Shown piece by piece: positions 7,422 through 15,790 of a DNA stretch of 20,309 bases. Source of the stretch: JANQRV01 sp964533785 (GTDB lineage Bacteria > Bacteroidota > Bacteroidia > Chitinophagales > Saprospiraceae); NCBI GenBank assembly GCA_964533785.1, contig CAZHNG010000093.1, forward strand, positions 1-20,309, written 5' to 3'. Positions within the stretch are counted from its first letter, which is position 1, and each line of letters begins with the position of its first letter. The translations under genes and the position numbers were made by a program. The notes beneath the pieces are model-generated. The model was not told where the DNA came from. It was given only the letters and a program-made list of their open reading frames with translations, and searched no databases.

Positions 7422-8501
7422 CTATGCCGCGGCTTCTTCTGCACCAGCTTTCATCTTCTCCGCATTCTCCGCAACCTGAAGTGCTTCGATAATTTCATCC
7501 AGGTTGCCTTCCACGATTTTATCCAGGCTGTATAAAGTAAGGTTAATACGGTGATCCGTCACCCGGTTTTGCGGGTAATTATAGGTACGTATTTTGTCGG
7601 ACCTGTCTCCACTACCGACCAGAGATTTACGGCTGCTGGCGACTTTCGATTCGTACTCTGCCCTTCTCGCTTCATTGATTTTTACGGCCAGTCGCTGCAT
7701 AGCGATCTCGCGGTTCTTGATCTGTGAACGACCGTCCTGGCTTTCAGAAACAACTCCGGTAGGGATATGGGTAATACGAACGGCAGATTCGGTTTTGTTA
7801 ACGTGCTGGCCACCTGCACCACTTGATCGGTAAGTATCGATCTTAAGGTCCGCTTTATTGATGTCTACATCTTCTAATTCTAACTTAGGCATGACGGCAA
7901 CGGTTGCCGCAGAAGTGTGTACCCGCCCTTGTGATTCTGTTTTAGGGACCCGCTGTACACGGTGTGCCCCCGATTCGAATTTCAGTTTACCGTAGAGGTC
8001 CTCCCCGCTGATTTCCATCACGATCTTGCTATACCCACCTACCGTACCTTCAGTCGCACTGATCACTTCCATTTTCCAGCCCTTTGATTCAAAGTACTTG
8101 GAATACATACGGAAGAGATCGCCGGCAAAAATACTGGCTTCATCTCCTCCTGTTCCCGAGCGGATCTCGAAGATCACATCTTTTTCATCCTCCGGATCTT
8201 TGGGGATCAGTAATACTTTGATGCGTTCCTCTATTTCTTCTTTTTGTGGTTCTAATTCTTCCAATTCGCCTTTCGCCATTTCCCGCATATCTGCGTCTTC
8301 TTCGCTCATCATCTCTTTAGCCGTGGCAATATTACCCAGTAGTTCTTCGTATTCTTCGTATACCGAAACAATGTCTTTAAGGTCTTTATATTCCTTACTG
8401 ATCTTTTTGTAACGAGACATATCGGCGATCACCTCCGGATCAGCCAACTGCTCTTCCAGGTAAACATACCGTTCTCTTATCGCTTCTAGTTTATCAATCA
8501 T
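7422..8501 (-). CDS. prfA: Peptide chain release factor 1
   Basis: 359 residues, the usual length. It recognises UAA and UAG stop codons and triggers peptide release. The GGQ loop that enters the peptidyl-transferase centre is seen as SSGAGGQHVNKTESAVRITH. The stop-reading tripeptide of RF1 is PKT in HRVQRVPKTESQGRVHTSAA, fitting PxT and not the SPF of RF2. The N-terminal helical domain is rich in Glu/Lys as expected. No RF2-style frameshift is present. It is convergent with the two-component regulator. A TAnnTTTG box lies 24 bases upstream of its ATG, and the small membrane ORF on the same strand ends 120 bases upstream. Confidence 0.98.
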   Translation of the reverse strand: MIDKLEAIRERYVYLEEQLADPEVIADMSRYKKISKEYKDLKDIVSVYEEYEELLGNIATAKEMMSEEDADMREMAKGELEELEPQKEEIEERIKVLLIPKDPEDEKDVIFEIRSGTGGDEASIFAGDLFRMYSKYFESKGWKMEVISATEGTVGGYSKIVMEISGEDLYGKLKFESGAHRVQRVPKTESQGRVHTSAATVAVMPKLELEDVDINKADLKIDTYRSSGAGGQHVNKTESAVRITHIPTGVVSESQDGRSQIKNREIAMQRLAVKINEARRAEYESKVASSRKSLVGSGDRSDKIRTYNYPQNRVTDHRINLTLYSLDKIVEGNLDEIIEALQVAENAEKMKAGAEEAAA

Positions 8502-8524
8502 TAACCGCTAATTTTAATAGAATG

Positions 8525-8532
8525 CAAAAATA
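8525..8532 (-). promoter_or_regulatory. Candidate -7 promoter box for prfA
   Basis: On the minus strand this reads TATTTTTG, an exact TAnnTTTG match, 24-31 bases before the prfA ATG. No clear TTG/TTTG is seen at the -33 distance, so only the -7 element is supported. Confidence 0.45.
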
Positions 8533-8621
8533 AGAATTTAACGGTACACGTGCTAATAACTAAACTTAAGGGGACAGCTTTTCGCAGCTATTTCCGACAA
8601 AGTGTCTCCTTCAATGTAATT

Positions 8622-8798
8622 TCAACCTTTCTTTTCACCTTCCTTCTTCCAAACAATCCCCAACATTGCACTCATAAAAATGGGAAATGCTAAAAACGCT
8701 AACCACCAAATACCTGAAAAACCGGCAATGATCACTACAGCCATCATTAATATTAGTCTAATAAACCAACCCGCGAGCCCTAATTCAAATGATTTCAT
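8622..8798 (-). CDS. Small membrane protein of unknown function (58 residues)
   Basis: A complete short frame from ATG (8798-8796) to TGA (8624-8622) begins MKSFELGLAGWFIRLILMMA and ends with the basic tail WKKEGEKKG. It has two hydrophobic stretches, about residues 12-27 and 29-49, containing Trp-rich SGIWWLAFLAFP; this suggests one helical hairpin or two membrane spans with a charged cytoplasmic tail. Few charged residues interrupt the hydrophobic stretch and the frame has no rare features, which argues against chance. I do not recognise the family. It is divergent from the DUF1572 gene and lies upstream of prfA on the same strand. Confidence 0.6.
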   Translation of the reverse strand: MKSFELGLAGWFIRLILMMAVVIIAGFSGIWWLAFLAFPIFMSAMLGIVWKKEGEKKG

Positions 8799-8823
8799 AA
8801 CTATTATTTTTACATTAGCTAAA

Positions 8824-8831
8824 TAGATTTG
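8824..8831 (+). promoter_or_regulatory. Candidate -7 promoter box for the DUF1572 gene
   Basis: TAGATTTG is an exact TAnnTTTG match, about 100 bases before the preferred ATG at 8929. The -33 position holds only a T-rich stretch (TTATTTTTAC). A weaker CATATTTG (8918-8925) is too close to the ATG unless the mRNA is leaderless. Confidence 0.4.
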
Positions 8832-8928
8832 TGCTTTAAGTTAGGCTTATCATTTATTTAAAATCATGATTTTTAGTGCTTTACAACATGATTTTTGTCA
8901 CTCTATTCCTTTTTTAACATATTTGAAG

Positions 8929-9516
8929 ATGGAAAAAAATTACCTGGAATCTGTCAAAAAGCAATTTGCTTACTACAAAAGTCTTGGAGAAAAAACCTTT
9001 CATCAATTAGAAGAGGAAGAACTGTTCTGGCAATACAACGAAGCAAGCAATTCTATTGCAGTCATCGTCAAACATCTTTGGGGAAATATGCTATCCCGCT
9101 GGACCAATTTTCTCACTACAGATGGAGAAAAGGAGTGGCGAAACCGGGAAGCAGAATTTGAAAGCGATATACAAGACAAAACAGAATTGCTCAATAAGTG
9201 GGAGGAAGGATGGGTTTGCCTGTTCAATGCGCTAGATAGCATTAATGAAGAGAATATAAACAGTATGATATACATCCGTAATCAAGGTCATTCCATAGTA
9301 GAAGCTGTCAACCGGCAGTTGGCTCACTATGCATATCATATCGGGCAAATCGTTTACCTTGGCCGAATGTTAAAAGGGGAAAAATGGGAAAGTTTATCTA
9401 TTCCCAAAGGAAAGTCAGCAGAATTTAACCGGCAGAAATTTACACAGCCTAAACGTAGGGAACATTTTACGGATGAATTCTTGCGGAACGATACTGAAAG
9501 GCCAGAAACTGAATAA
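8929..9516 (+). CDS. DinB-like / DUF1572 family protein
   Basis: 195 residues from the ATG at 8929; an in-frame ATG at 8866 would add 21 residues that do not look like part of the fold, and MEKNYLESVKKQF is the usual family opening. The protein is a predicted four-helix bundle with His49 (AVIVKHLWGNM), His133 and His137 (NRQLAHYAYHIGQIVYLGR). This is the spaced His triad that binds a metal in DinB/YfiT-like proteins. Such proteins include thiol-dependent transferases and many with no known reaction; none can be assigned here. The C-terminal 20 residues are charged and probably disordered. It is convergent with the NUDIX gene, 19 bases apart. Confidence 0.82.
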   Translation: MEKNYLESVKKQFAYYKSLGEKTFHQLEEEELFWQYNEASNSIAVIVKHLWGNMLSRWTNFLTTDGEKEWRNREAEFESDIQDKTELLNKWEEGWVCLFNALDSINEENINSMIYIRNQGHSIVEAVNRQLAHYAYHIGQIVYLGRMLKGEKWESLSIPKGKSAEFNRQKFTQPKRREHFTDEFLRNDTERPETE

Positions 9517-9535
9517 GCGCTTTTCTTCCGAATAT

Positions 9536-10084
9536 TTAAAATAAGGTCTTGTGATTGCCAAAGAACAGCACTAAAGCCCCAATTGTATGTGGATGCAGGA
9601 AAAAACCGTTCAGAAGTTTTTCGCGGACTTCCTGAACTGGTATTTTCACCAATTCGATGGCCTCTCCTTCATCGAGTTTTAATTCATCTGTTTTTACGAC
9701 ACCGGTTACCAGCCAATGGTGAATATAGGAATCCATAAAAACAGGATTGCTCCCGATTTTACCGAGATAGGTCCATTTGCTGCCACTGTATCCCGTTTCT
9801 TCACGCAACTCCCGGTGAGCAGCTATTCTATGATTTTCCCCCGGATCCACCATACCTCCGGGCAATTCGTAGGTTTCCACTTCCAGGCCAAACCGGTACT
9901 GCTTGACAAAAAGCATTTCCTCTTCGGGAGTAAGCGCGACAATGTTAGCAGAATCCTGTGCTTCTAATATGATCATCTTGACCGTCTTTCCGTTGCGGGG
10001 GTTCAGCATGTAATCAAATCGGCCTTTGAAGAGTTTCAGATCCGGGCCGGGTTCCGAACGAACACATCGCCAACTTTTATTCAT
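9536..10084 (-). CDS. NUDIX hydrolase, ADP-ribose pyrophosphatase-like
   Basis: 182 residues. A perfect Nudix box runs from Gly77 to Tyr99: GMVDPGE, then seven residues, then RELREETGY, giving the metal-binding REx2EE core (Glu92, Glu95, Glu96). The preceding VKQYRFGLEVETYELPGG matches the ADP-ribose pyrophosphatase branch, in which the YR..ExPaG segment precedes the box. The likely reaction is hydrolysis of ADP-ribose or another nucleoside diphosphate derivative to AMP plus a phosphate ester; the exact substrate is inferred only. It is the last gene of the minus-strand block and 99 bases downstream of the putative lipoprotein. Confidence 0.9.
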   Translation of the reverse strand: MNKSWRCVRSEPGPDLKLFKGRFDYMLNPRNGKTVKMIILEAQDSANIVALTPEEEMLFVKQYRFGLEVETYELPGGMVDPGENHRIAAHRELREETGYSGSKWTYLGKIGSNPVFMDSYIHHWLVTGVVKTDELKLDEGEAIELVKIPVQEVREKLLNGFFLHPHTIGALVLFFGNHKTLF

Positions 10085-10148
10085 TTGAGTTATTGTTTTT
10101 TATTGAAGCCAGATCCTGCCGATGCCTGTTAGGATTAGGCCAGGTGTC

Positions 10149-10169
10149 AGATTCCAGAAAATGGAATCT
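10149..10169. other. Short perfect hairpin between lipoprotein and NUDIX genes
   Basis: AGATTCCA (10149-10156) and TGGAATCT (10162-10169) pair perfectly over 8 bp with a 5-base loop, 15 bases after the lipoprotein gene's stop on the minus strand. No T-run follows, so it may be an RNA 3' end stabiliser or chance. Confidence 0.3.
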
Positions 10170-10183
10170 CGAATCTTCTTTAT

Positions 10184-10810
10184 TCATTTCACCCGCTCAT
10201 AATCTGCTCTGAACCACAATTTAGGCATTAAACTTATATCATCCCCTTCATAATACCCCCAGCCCAGGATACGGTAGGTTTCCGCTTCAACTGTTTCCCG
10301 GAAGTATTCAATACGCGGAGGGTTTTGTTCATTTCTTTGCCAGATGATGGTATGGGTTCCTTCTTTACGTCCACGGTGAATGACCGTTTCGTCAGGTTTA
10401 CGTACCACGCACCACATTTGACCGTCCTGTACTTTATTAACACCGTGGCTTACCACGGTTTTTTCAGATTCCGGATAATAGTCCCTGATCTCTACTTTTT
10501 GAAAATAAGGAGTCAAGGATTGATACATTTGTTTTACCTGTAACGAAGATACCTTCTTTAAAGGTAAGTTTTCCCAATTTCCTGCACTTACATTCAGCAA
10601 TAAACTTTCGTCCCTACTTGTCCTGGCAGTATCTTCAAAAATGATAAATTCGCCTTTCCATTCGCCATCAAGAGATTGATAAATGTTTTTAAAGGCTTTA
10701 TCAGCTTCAGTAACTTCAGGGGTTTGCTCGATATCATCGATAGGCACCTGACTATTACAATGGGTTAAAATTGTGATAATCAGACTATAAATTAGTATTG
10801 ATCTCATCAA
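10184..10810 (-). CDS. Putative lipoprotein of unknown function
   Basis: 208 residues. The N-terminus MMRSILIYSLIITILTHC looks like a lipoprotein signal: the lipobox LTHC with Cys18 is imperfect because His replaces Gly/Ala before the Cys. The mature part has SLDGEWKGEFIIFED near its start and many short beta-like stretches (TVIHRGRKEGTHTIIWQ, AETYRILGWGYYEG), suggesting a lipocalin-like beta barrel in the periplasm or on the outer membrane. I cannot name a family. Its start lies inside the 3' end of truA (26 bases shared), so the two are translationally coupled. No catalytic motif is visible. Confidence 0.75.
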   Translation of the reverse strand: MMRSILIYSLIITILTHCNSQVPIDDIEQTPEVTEADKAFKNIYQSLDGEWKGEFIIFEDTARTSRDESLLLNVSAGNWENLPLKKVSSLQVKQMYQSLTPYFQKVEIRDYYPESEKTVVSHGVNKVQDGQMWCVVRKPDETVIHRGRKEGTHTIIWQRNEQNPPRIEYFRETVEAETYRILGWGYYEGDDISLMPKLWFRADYERVK

Positions 10811-11573
10811 AACTGGATTTAACTTCGAAAATTTCCTCAGGATATTTTACTTCTGTCAGGAACAAGCCTTCAGGAGCTGCACTTTTGCTCAATTTTAACC
10901 GTGTTTGAGTTTCCAATGCCTTTTGCACTTCATCCAAACTGATCTTACCCATGCCAACGTTAAGAGACATGCCAACGATCAAACGTACCATACCTCTTAA
11001 AAACCGGTTTGCAGCAATGTTATAGGTCAAATGTTGACGGTCTTCATCGTATTTCCACTCGGACCGGTAAAGCTTACACTGAAGTGTTTTGGCATCATGA
11101 CCAGTTTTACAAAAAGGGAAAAACTCATGATATTGCAGCATTAACTGCGCTGCTTTTTGCAAAGCGGAGATATCCAACCGATTTCCTAAAGGAAAATACA
11201 AACTGGTATCAGTAGAAAATGGATCCTTTTGAAAATTGATATGATAAGCATAACTGCGGTAGTAAGCGTCAAACCGGGCATGAGCATCAGGAGCAACGGG
11301 AATAATCCGGTAAATGGCAATATCAGCAGCCAAGAACTTATTGATCCGGTAATGAAAATTGGCGGGTAATTCATTCGGAAAATCAAAATGAAAAAAGTAC
11401 TTACGGGCGTGTACACCAGTATCAGTTCGTCCGCAGCCCGTAATTTGAATGAAGGTATTTAAAACAGTAGAAAAAGCGCTTTCGATAGCTTCCTGTACAC
11501 TCGGGCCATTTGGCTGGCGTTGCCATCCCTGATAATTTTTTCCGTTATATGCTAATTCTACAAAATACCGCAT
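10785..11573 (-). CDS. truA: tRNA pseudouridine synthase A
   Basis: 262 residues from the ATG at 11573-11571. The frame extends 24 bases further to a TTG, but MRYFVELAYNGKNYQGWQRQ is the normal TruA opening. The catalytic Asp51 lies in GCGRTDTGVHA. TruA converts uridines 38-40 in the anticodon arm of many tRNAs to pseudouridine. The later RFLRGMVRLIVG segment (a typical TruA C-terminal element) is present and the length is normal. It follows clpX on the same strand with a 53-base gap and overlaps the lipoprotein gene, so it is probably read through from clpX. Confidence 0.97.
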   Translation of the reverse strand: MRYFVELAYNGKNYQGWQRQPNGPSVQEAIESAFSTVLNTFIQITGCGRTDTGVHARKYFFHFDFPNELPANFHYRINKFLAADIAIYRIIPVAPDAHARFDAYYRSYAYHINFQKDPFSTDTSLYFPLGNRLDISALQKAAQLMLQYHEFFPFCKTGHDAKTLQCKLYRSEWKYDEDRQHLTYNIAANRFLRGMVRLIVGMSLNVGMGKISLDEVQKALETQTRLKLSKSAAPEGLFLTEVKYPEEIFEVKSSFDEINTNL

Positions 11574-11626
11574 GTACTTCTGCTTCCGGTACAGCAAGCA
11601 ATTAATTACTGATAGCGCTAAACCCT

Positions 11627-12871
11627 CTAGGCTGCTTTAAGATGGCCAAGTTTAGACCCCATAATTTTTTCTTCGGCGTAAAGCCGGTCTATTTCGAATA
11701 TTTGCACATCTTTTTGGGAAGGTAACTCAAACATAGCATCGGTCATCACTGCTTCACATATGGAGCGAAGTCCTCTAGCTCCCAGGTTAAACTCCATAGC
11801 CTGTTCGGCAATAAATTCAATAGCATCCTCTTTAAAGGTTAATTTGATCCCTTCAAGCTCAAAAAGTTTCGTGTACTGTTGGACCAGACTATTCTTGGGC
11901 TCTACCAGAATACGCATCAAGGCGTTCTTATCCAAAGGGTTGAGGAAGGAAAGTACGGGTAAGCGGCCGATTAACTCAGGAATCAAACCGAACCTTTTCA
12001 TATCCTGATGATTAACATACTGCAGCAAATTATCCCTGTTGATCCGCGTAGCAGCATCTTCTTTATTGAAACCAATGACCTGAGTATTTATTCTTCTGGC
12101 GATGATCTGCTCAATGCCATCAAAAGCGCCTCCACAAACAAAGAGGATATTTTCCGTATTGACTTTTACTAATTTTTGTTCGGGATGTTTTCGCCCTCCC
12201 TGAGGAGGAACATTAACCTCGGAGCCTTCTAACATTTTCAGCATCCCTTGCTGAACGCCTTCACCCGAAACATCTCTGGTAATAGAGGGATTATCCCCTT
12301 TTCTGGAGATTTTATCGATCTCATCTATGTAAACAATGCCGCGTTCTGCCCTGGACACATCATAATCACAGACTTGAAGTAAACGACTCAATATACTTTC
12401 AACATCTTCCCCAACGTATCCCGCTTCCGTGAAAACAGTGGCATCTACAATCGCAAAAGGCACATTCAAAAATTTAGCGATCGTCTTGGCTAAGAGTGTC
12501 TTACCAGTACCCGTGCGGCCAACCAAGAGTATATTCGATTTTTCTATCTCTACATCGTCTTGTCGCGGCTGAGATAACCTTTTGTAATGATTATACACGG
12601 CAACAGACAATACTTTTTTAGCTTCATCCTGCCCAATAATATATTTGTCCAGATGTTCCATAATCTCTTTCGGTCGGACCAAAGTCGGCATTGGAAGCTC
12701 TTCCGGTTCTGTTTTTTTCTTACGGCCGTAGAGTTCTTCCTCGAGAATCTCCCCCGCTTGTTCTACGCATACTTCACAAATGTGCCCGTCAATCCCCGCA
12801 ATTAATATGAGGGCCTCCGATTTATCCTTACCACAAAATGAACATCTAAAATTTTGCTTACTCCTACGCAT
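11627..12871 (-). CDS. clpX: ATP-dependent Clp protease unfoldase ClpX
   Basis: 414 residues. It has an N-terminal zinc domain with Cys10, Cys13, Cys32 and Cys35; Walker A GRTGTGKT (118-125); pore loop GYVG (151-154); Walker B IVYIDEID (179-186); RKH loop (227-229); an IGF loop (266-268) that docks to ClpP; an arginine finger in ELIGRLP; and sensor 2 GARGLR (364-369). All functional parts are intact. ClpX unfolds tagged proteins with ATP and feeds them to ClpP, encoded just upstream. The 231-base gap to clpP holds no hairpin with a T-run and no ORF, so both shared and separate transcription are possible. Confidence 0.99.
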   Translation of the reverse strand: MRRSKQNFRCSFCGKDKSEALILIAGIDGHICEVCVEQAGEILEEELYGRKKKTEPEELPMPTLVRPKEIMEHLDKYIIGQDEAKKVLSVAVYNHYKRLSQPRQDDVEIEKSNILLVGRTGTGKTLLAKTIAKFLNVPFAIVDATVFTEAGYVGEDVESILSRLLQVCDYDVSRAERGIVYIDEIDKISRKGDNPSITRDVSGEGVQQGMLKMLEGSEVNVPPQGGRKHPEQKLVKVNTENILFVCGGAFDGIEQIIARRINTQVIGFNKEDAATRINRDNLLQYVNHQDMKRFGLIPELIGRLPVLSFLNPLDKNALMRILVEPKNSLVQQYTKLFELEGIKLTFKEDAIEFIAEQAMEFNLGARGLRSICEAVMTDAMFELPSQKDVQIFEIDRLYAEEKIMGSKLGHLKAA

Positions 12872-13102
12872 ATCTTGTTAATCTATTAGAAAAAAATATT
12901 GGACGCTGATAAAATTAAGGAATATAAGCCATCTAAGAAGATAATTATCGAATTGATTTTCAAATAATTGAAATCTCAGGAAATATTAACCGATCAAAAT
13001 GGTATAGGTAAAAAGCTCAATAAGCCAGAAACCTTGTAACTGCTGAAAAGAGTTTAATAATTAGCCTTTGCATAAACTGCTCAGATGACTCATCTTACTT
13101 AC

Positions 13103-13789
13103 CTATTCTTCTTTTTTCAGATTATTACCGATCACCTCATCGATCAATCCATATTCTTTAGCCTCATTGGCGGTCATCCAGTTGTCACGATCAGAATCTT
13201 TTTCGATAGTCTCGTAGGATTGTCCGGTATGGTGAGACAATATATCGTACAATTCCTTTTGCTGTTCCTTGATCAGGTTATAGTAAATTTCCATTTCGGA
13301 AACCTGTCCTTGCATACCGCCCAATGGTTGATGTATCATTACCCGGCTATGGTATAAACAAGTGCGCTTGCCTGCCGACCCGGCACAAAGGAGTACTGCT
13401 CCCATTGAAGCTGCTAACCCTGTACAAATAGTACTTACATCCGGAGCGACGTACTGCATCGTATCATAAATACCCAAACCTGCAGTTACGGAACCACCAG
13501 GGCTGTTAATGTACATACTAATATCCCTTTTTGGGTCGCTGGATTGCAAAAAAAGCAATTGTGCCTGAATAATATTCGCAACATTATCATAGACCGGCGT
13601 ACCCAAAAATATGATGCGGTCCATCATCAAGCGTGAGAATACATCCAATACCGTTGCGTTTAATTGACGCTCTTCTATAATGTTCGGTGTCAGGTTTTTC
13701 AGGTTGTACTTAGCGAAACCTTCAACCGTGTTGCTGCTCATTCCCAAATGCTTGGTAGCATACTTCAAGAATTCGTTATCGTTATGCAT
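13103..13789 (-). CDS. clpP: ATP-dependent Clp protease proteolytic subunit
   Basis: 228 residues. The catalytic triad is visible: Ser128 in GLAASMGAVLLCAG, His153 in RVMIHQPLGG and Asp202 in DSDRDNWMTANEAKEYGLID. ClpP forms a double heptameric ring that degrades proteins threaded in by ClpX. The N-terminus is about 20-30 residues longer than the E. coli mature form, which fits longer leaders in this phylum and possible self-processing. The order tig-clpP-clpX is conserved widely in bacteria. A 25-base hairpin lies about 95-115 bases before its start. Confidence 0.99.
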   Translation of the reverse strand: MHNDNEFLKYATKHLGMSSNTVEGFAKYNLKNLTPNIIEERQLNATVLDVFSRLMMDRIIFLGTPVYDNVANIIQAQLLFLQSSDPKRDISMYINSPGGSVTAGLGIYDTMQYVAPDVSTICTGLAASMGAVLLCAGSAGKRTCLYHSRVMIHQPLGGMQGQVSEMEIYYNLIKEQQKELYDILSHHTGQSYETIEKDSDRDNWMTANEAKEYGLIDEVIGNNLKKEE

Positions 13790-13881
13790 ATACTTAATTG
13801 TTTAAGCTTGAAAAGATAAAGTTAATAACAAAAAGGATCAAAGCTGGTTGAATGAGAAACGGAATGGTCTGAAATAATTTC

Positions 13882-13906
13882 GGATCAACAGCAAGACTGC
13901 TGATCC
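13882..13906. other. Imperfect hairpin upstream of clpP
   Basis: GGATCAACAG (13882-13891) pairs with CTGCTGATCC (13897-13906), 9 of 10 positions, with a 5-base loop. No T-run follows on either strand. It could be an operator or leader structure for clpP. It is not a CIRCE element. Confidence 0.35.
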
Positions 13907-13989
13907 AGAATGTAAGACAAAAGATTACAAATTTTTAATAATCAGTTTTTTACAAAACTCATGAAAATAAATTTGGTCATCTCCTAAAC

Positions 13990-14024
13990 AAAAAAAGGAC
14001 GTCACTTTAAATGTAGCGTCCTTT
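13990..14024 (-). terminator. Intrinsic terminator after tig
   Basis: On the minus strand AAAGGACG (14024-14017) and CGTCCTTT (14001-13994) form an 8-bp core stem, partly extended inward (one G-U and one mismatch), followed by a run of seven T (13996-13990). It lies about 17 bases after the tig stop, so tig may end here, with clpP started from its own promoter or by read-through. Confidence 0.7.
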
Positions 14025-14040
14025 CTTTTAGAAATGCTCT

Positions 14041-15477
14041 CTACTCTTCTTCGTCATAAAATTTAGGTTCTCCCGCCTCGATAGCTTCCTGAACGTTTTT
14101 CATTAAATCCTGAAAATCATCTATACTGATCGCCTTTTCTTCGGTGTTGATCTCCTCTTTTAATTTTTCCCAAAGCTTTTCCCGCATCACATCTTCGTAA
14201 TACCGATTAACTTGCTTAGGGTCTGAAAGTGAACGCTCCGCCACTTGTGCGATCAAACTTTCATTGCCCCCCAAGTAATAAGCACCGTATTCACTGATAG
14301 ATTCTATGGCTTTTTCCTTTATTTCTTCCTGACTGGCTTCCAACTCATATTGGTCGCGCAACTTAGTGATCAAAACACTGCGTCTGGTCTGCTCCGCAAA
14401 TTTTTCATACTCTTCTTCTAATTTTTTATGACTGATATTTTCGTCAGTTTGTTTGAGCCAATTTTTCAAGAAATCATCGGGAAGCGGAAATTCATTAAGC
14501 TGCTGCAGCTTATCGAGCGTCTCTTTATACAATAAAGAATCAGCTTGTTTATCGTACATCTCTTCGTAATCTTTCTTGATCTGTTCTTTCGCGCCTTCTT
14601 CATCCTCTATTTCGGTATCGGGACCAAAAAACTTGGTGAAAAACTCATTATCCAGGTCGGCCTTTTTCCGGCGGCGCACATCAAGGATTGTGGCTTCAAA
14701 TTCCGGATTGAAGTCGATATCCGCATCTTTATCCAATTGCAAGTAAAAACTCTGAACTCTTTGCTTTCGTATATCTTCTTCCATATCCGCAAAAGCGCTC
14801 TCCAGCTCTAACAAGTTCACCTTCAGCACCTCTCCTTTCTTTTTAGAGAGAATAGTCGTTTTGTATTCTTCCGATAGATCATTTACCAAAACGGTAAACT
14901 GACTTTCCAGCCCATTCTCCTTGGGTGATCCGGATTCATCCAGTTCTACTACTTCTAGTTCCAGGGCATCTTCTTCTTGTATATCCTCTTCCGGATGACT
15001 AAAATCGCCCAATCTCAGTCTGGCATTTTCCAGGTCTTCTTCGATGATTTCATCTGGAACGACAATTTTATATTTCGGAAGGGTTATGGTTTTGCCCAAC
15101 CCCATAATATCGATATCTGGGGCCAATCCCAGTTCAAATTGTAATTGAAAGTCGTTCAGGAATTTGGTGTCAAACTCCAAAGGTTGTTGACCTTCTTTCA
15201 GCAGTGGTTGCCCGAGAACATCCAGTTTTTCGTCCTTAATATAATCGTAGAGTGTTTTTTGAAAAAGATCGTTGACAATTTCAGAAAGGATTCCTTTGCC
15301 AAACATTTTCCGGACAGCACTCATTGGAGTTCTACCTTTTCGGAAACCTTTGAGATGCGCCTGATTTTTGTATTTCTTTAATTCCTGCAGAAACTTCGGT
15401 TCATAATCTGACTTTTCAATAGTAATGGTTAACTGGCTATTCAGACTGTCAACATCTTCTTTTACGACTTTGGGCAT
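14041..15477 (-). CDS. tig: Trigger factor
   Basis: 478 residues, slightly longer than the E. coli protein (432). The ribosome-binding signature GFRKGRTP is at 44-51 (HLKGFRKGRTPMSAVRKMFG). Residues about 160-255 occupy the place of the peptidyl-prolyl isomerase domain but are acidic and poorly conserved, as in other members of this phylum, so isomerase activity is doubtful. The C-terminal helical arms (about 270-450) are clear. The protein docks at the ribosome exit tunnel and shields nascent chains. It stands first in the tig-clpP-clpX order on this strand. The C-terminus ends in an acidic tail. Confidence 0.95.
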   Translation of the reverse strand: MPKVVKEDVDSLNSQLTITIEKSDYEPKFLQELKKYKNQAHLKGFRKGRTPMSAVRKMFGKGILSEIVNDLFQKTLYDYIKDEKLDVLGQPLLKEGQQPLEFDTKFLNDFQLQFELGLAPDIDIMGLGKTITLPKYKIVVPDEIIEEDLENARLRLGDFSHPEEDIQEEDALELEVVELDESGSPKENGLESQFTVLVNDLSEEYKTTILSKKKGEVLKVNLLELESAFADMEEDIRKQRVQSFYLQLDKDADIDFNPEFEATILDVRRRKKADLDNEFFTKFFGPDTEIEDEEGAKEQIKKDYEEMYDKQADSLLYKETLDKLQQLNEFPLPDDFLKNWLKQTDENISHKKLEEEYEKFAEQTRRSVLITKLRDQYELEASQEEIKEKAIESISEYGAYYLGGNESLIAQVAERSLSDPKQVNRYYEDVMREKLWEKLKEEINTEEKAISIDDFQDLMKNVQEAIEAGEPKFYDEEE

Positions 15478-15630
15478 GACGTGGAACTTAATGATTATGA
15501 AATTCGTATAGTAATTTGGTACACCTAAAAGAATTAAGAGGTGCCGTAGTAGTAAAAACTGTTCTTCAAAGTTGAATTAAGGCAAGAAAAAAGTTTTTAT
15601 TTTCCTGTAAAAGGAATCATTTACCAGCTT

Positions 15631-15654
15631 AAAAAAAGCAAACTTGTTTTTGCT
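15631..15654 (-). terminator. Terminator after tRNA-Leu
   Basis: On the minus strand AGCAAA (15654-15649) and TTTGCT (15642-15637) form a 6-bp stem with a 6-base loop, followed by a run of T (15637-15631). It is 37 bases beyond the CCA end of the tRNA, suggesting the tRNA is a transcript separate from tig. Confidence 0.55.
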
Positions 15655-15690
15655 CAAAATATTAAAATAGCATCTCCAGCTTGTATAAAA

Positions 15691-15775
15691 TGGTGCGGGT
15701 GGAGGGACTCGAACCCCCACGCCTTGCGGCACTAGATCCTAAGTCTAGCGCGTCTACCAATTTCGCCACACCCGC
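15691..15775 (-). tRNA. tRNA-Leu, anticodon TAG
   Basis: The minus strand begins GCGGGTGTGGCGAAATTGG and ends CACCCGC-A-CCA. The acceptor stem GCGGGTG/CACCCGC is perfect. The anticodon stem CTAGA/TCTAG encloses CTTAGGA, so the anticodon is TAG (Leu, reading CUN). A long variable arm (TGCC GCAA GGCG), the class II mark of Leu tRNAs, and the T-loop GTTCGAGTC are present. CCA is encoded in the DNA. It sits between the rel gene and tig, on the tig strand. Confidence 0.97.
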
Positions 15776-15790
15776 ATCGAGAAAAAGTTT

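Noticed and set aside
8026..8412. Plus-strand ORF of 128 codons antisense to prfA
   Set aside because: Ser-rich translation typical of an antisense shadow; prfA is certain.
8570..8610. Possible stem GGGGACA...TGTCTCC between prfA and the small ORF
   Set aside because: Only 7 bp with a loop of over 20 bases and no T-run on either strand.
8866..8928. N-terminal extension of the DUF1572 protein
   Set aside because: The added residues (MIFSALQHDFCHSIPFLTYLK) do not fit the family; the ATG at 8929 gives the usual opening.
11574..11597. TTG-initiated extension of TruA
   Set aside because: The family starts at MRYFVELAYNG; the extension has no conserved content.
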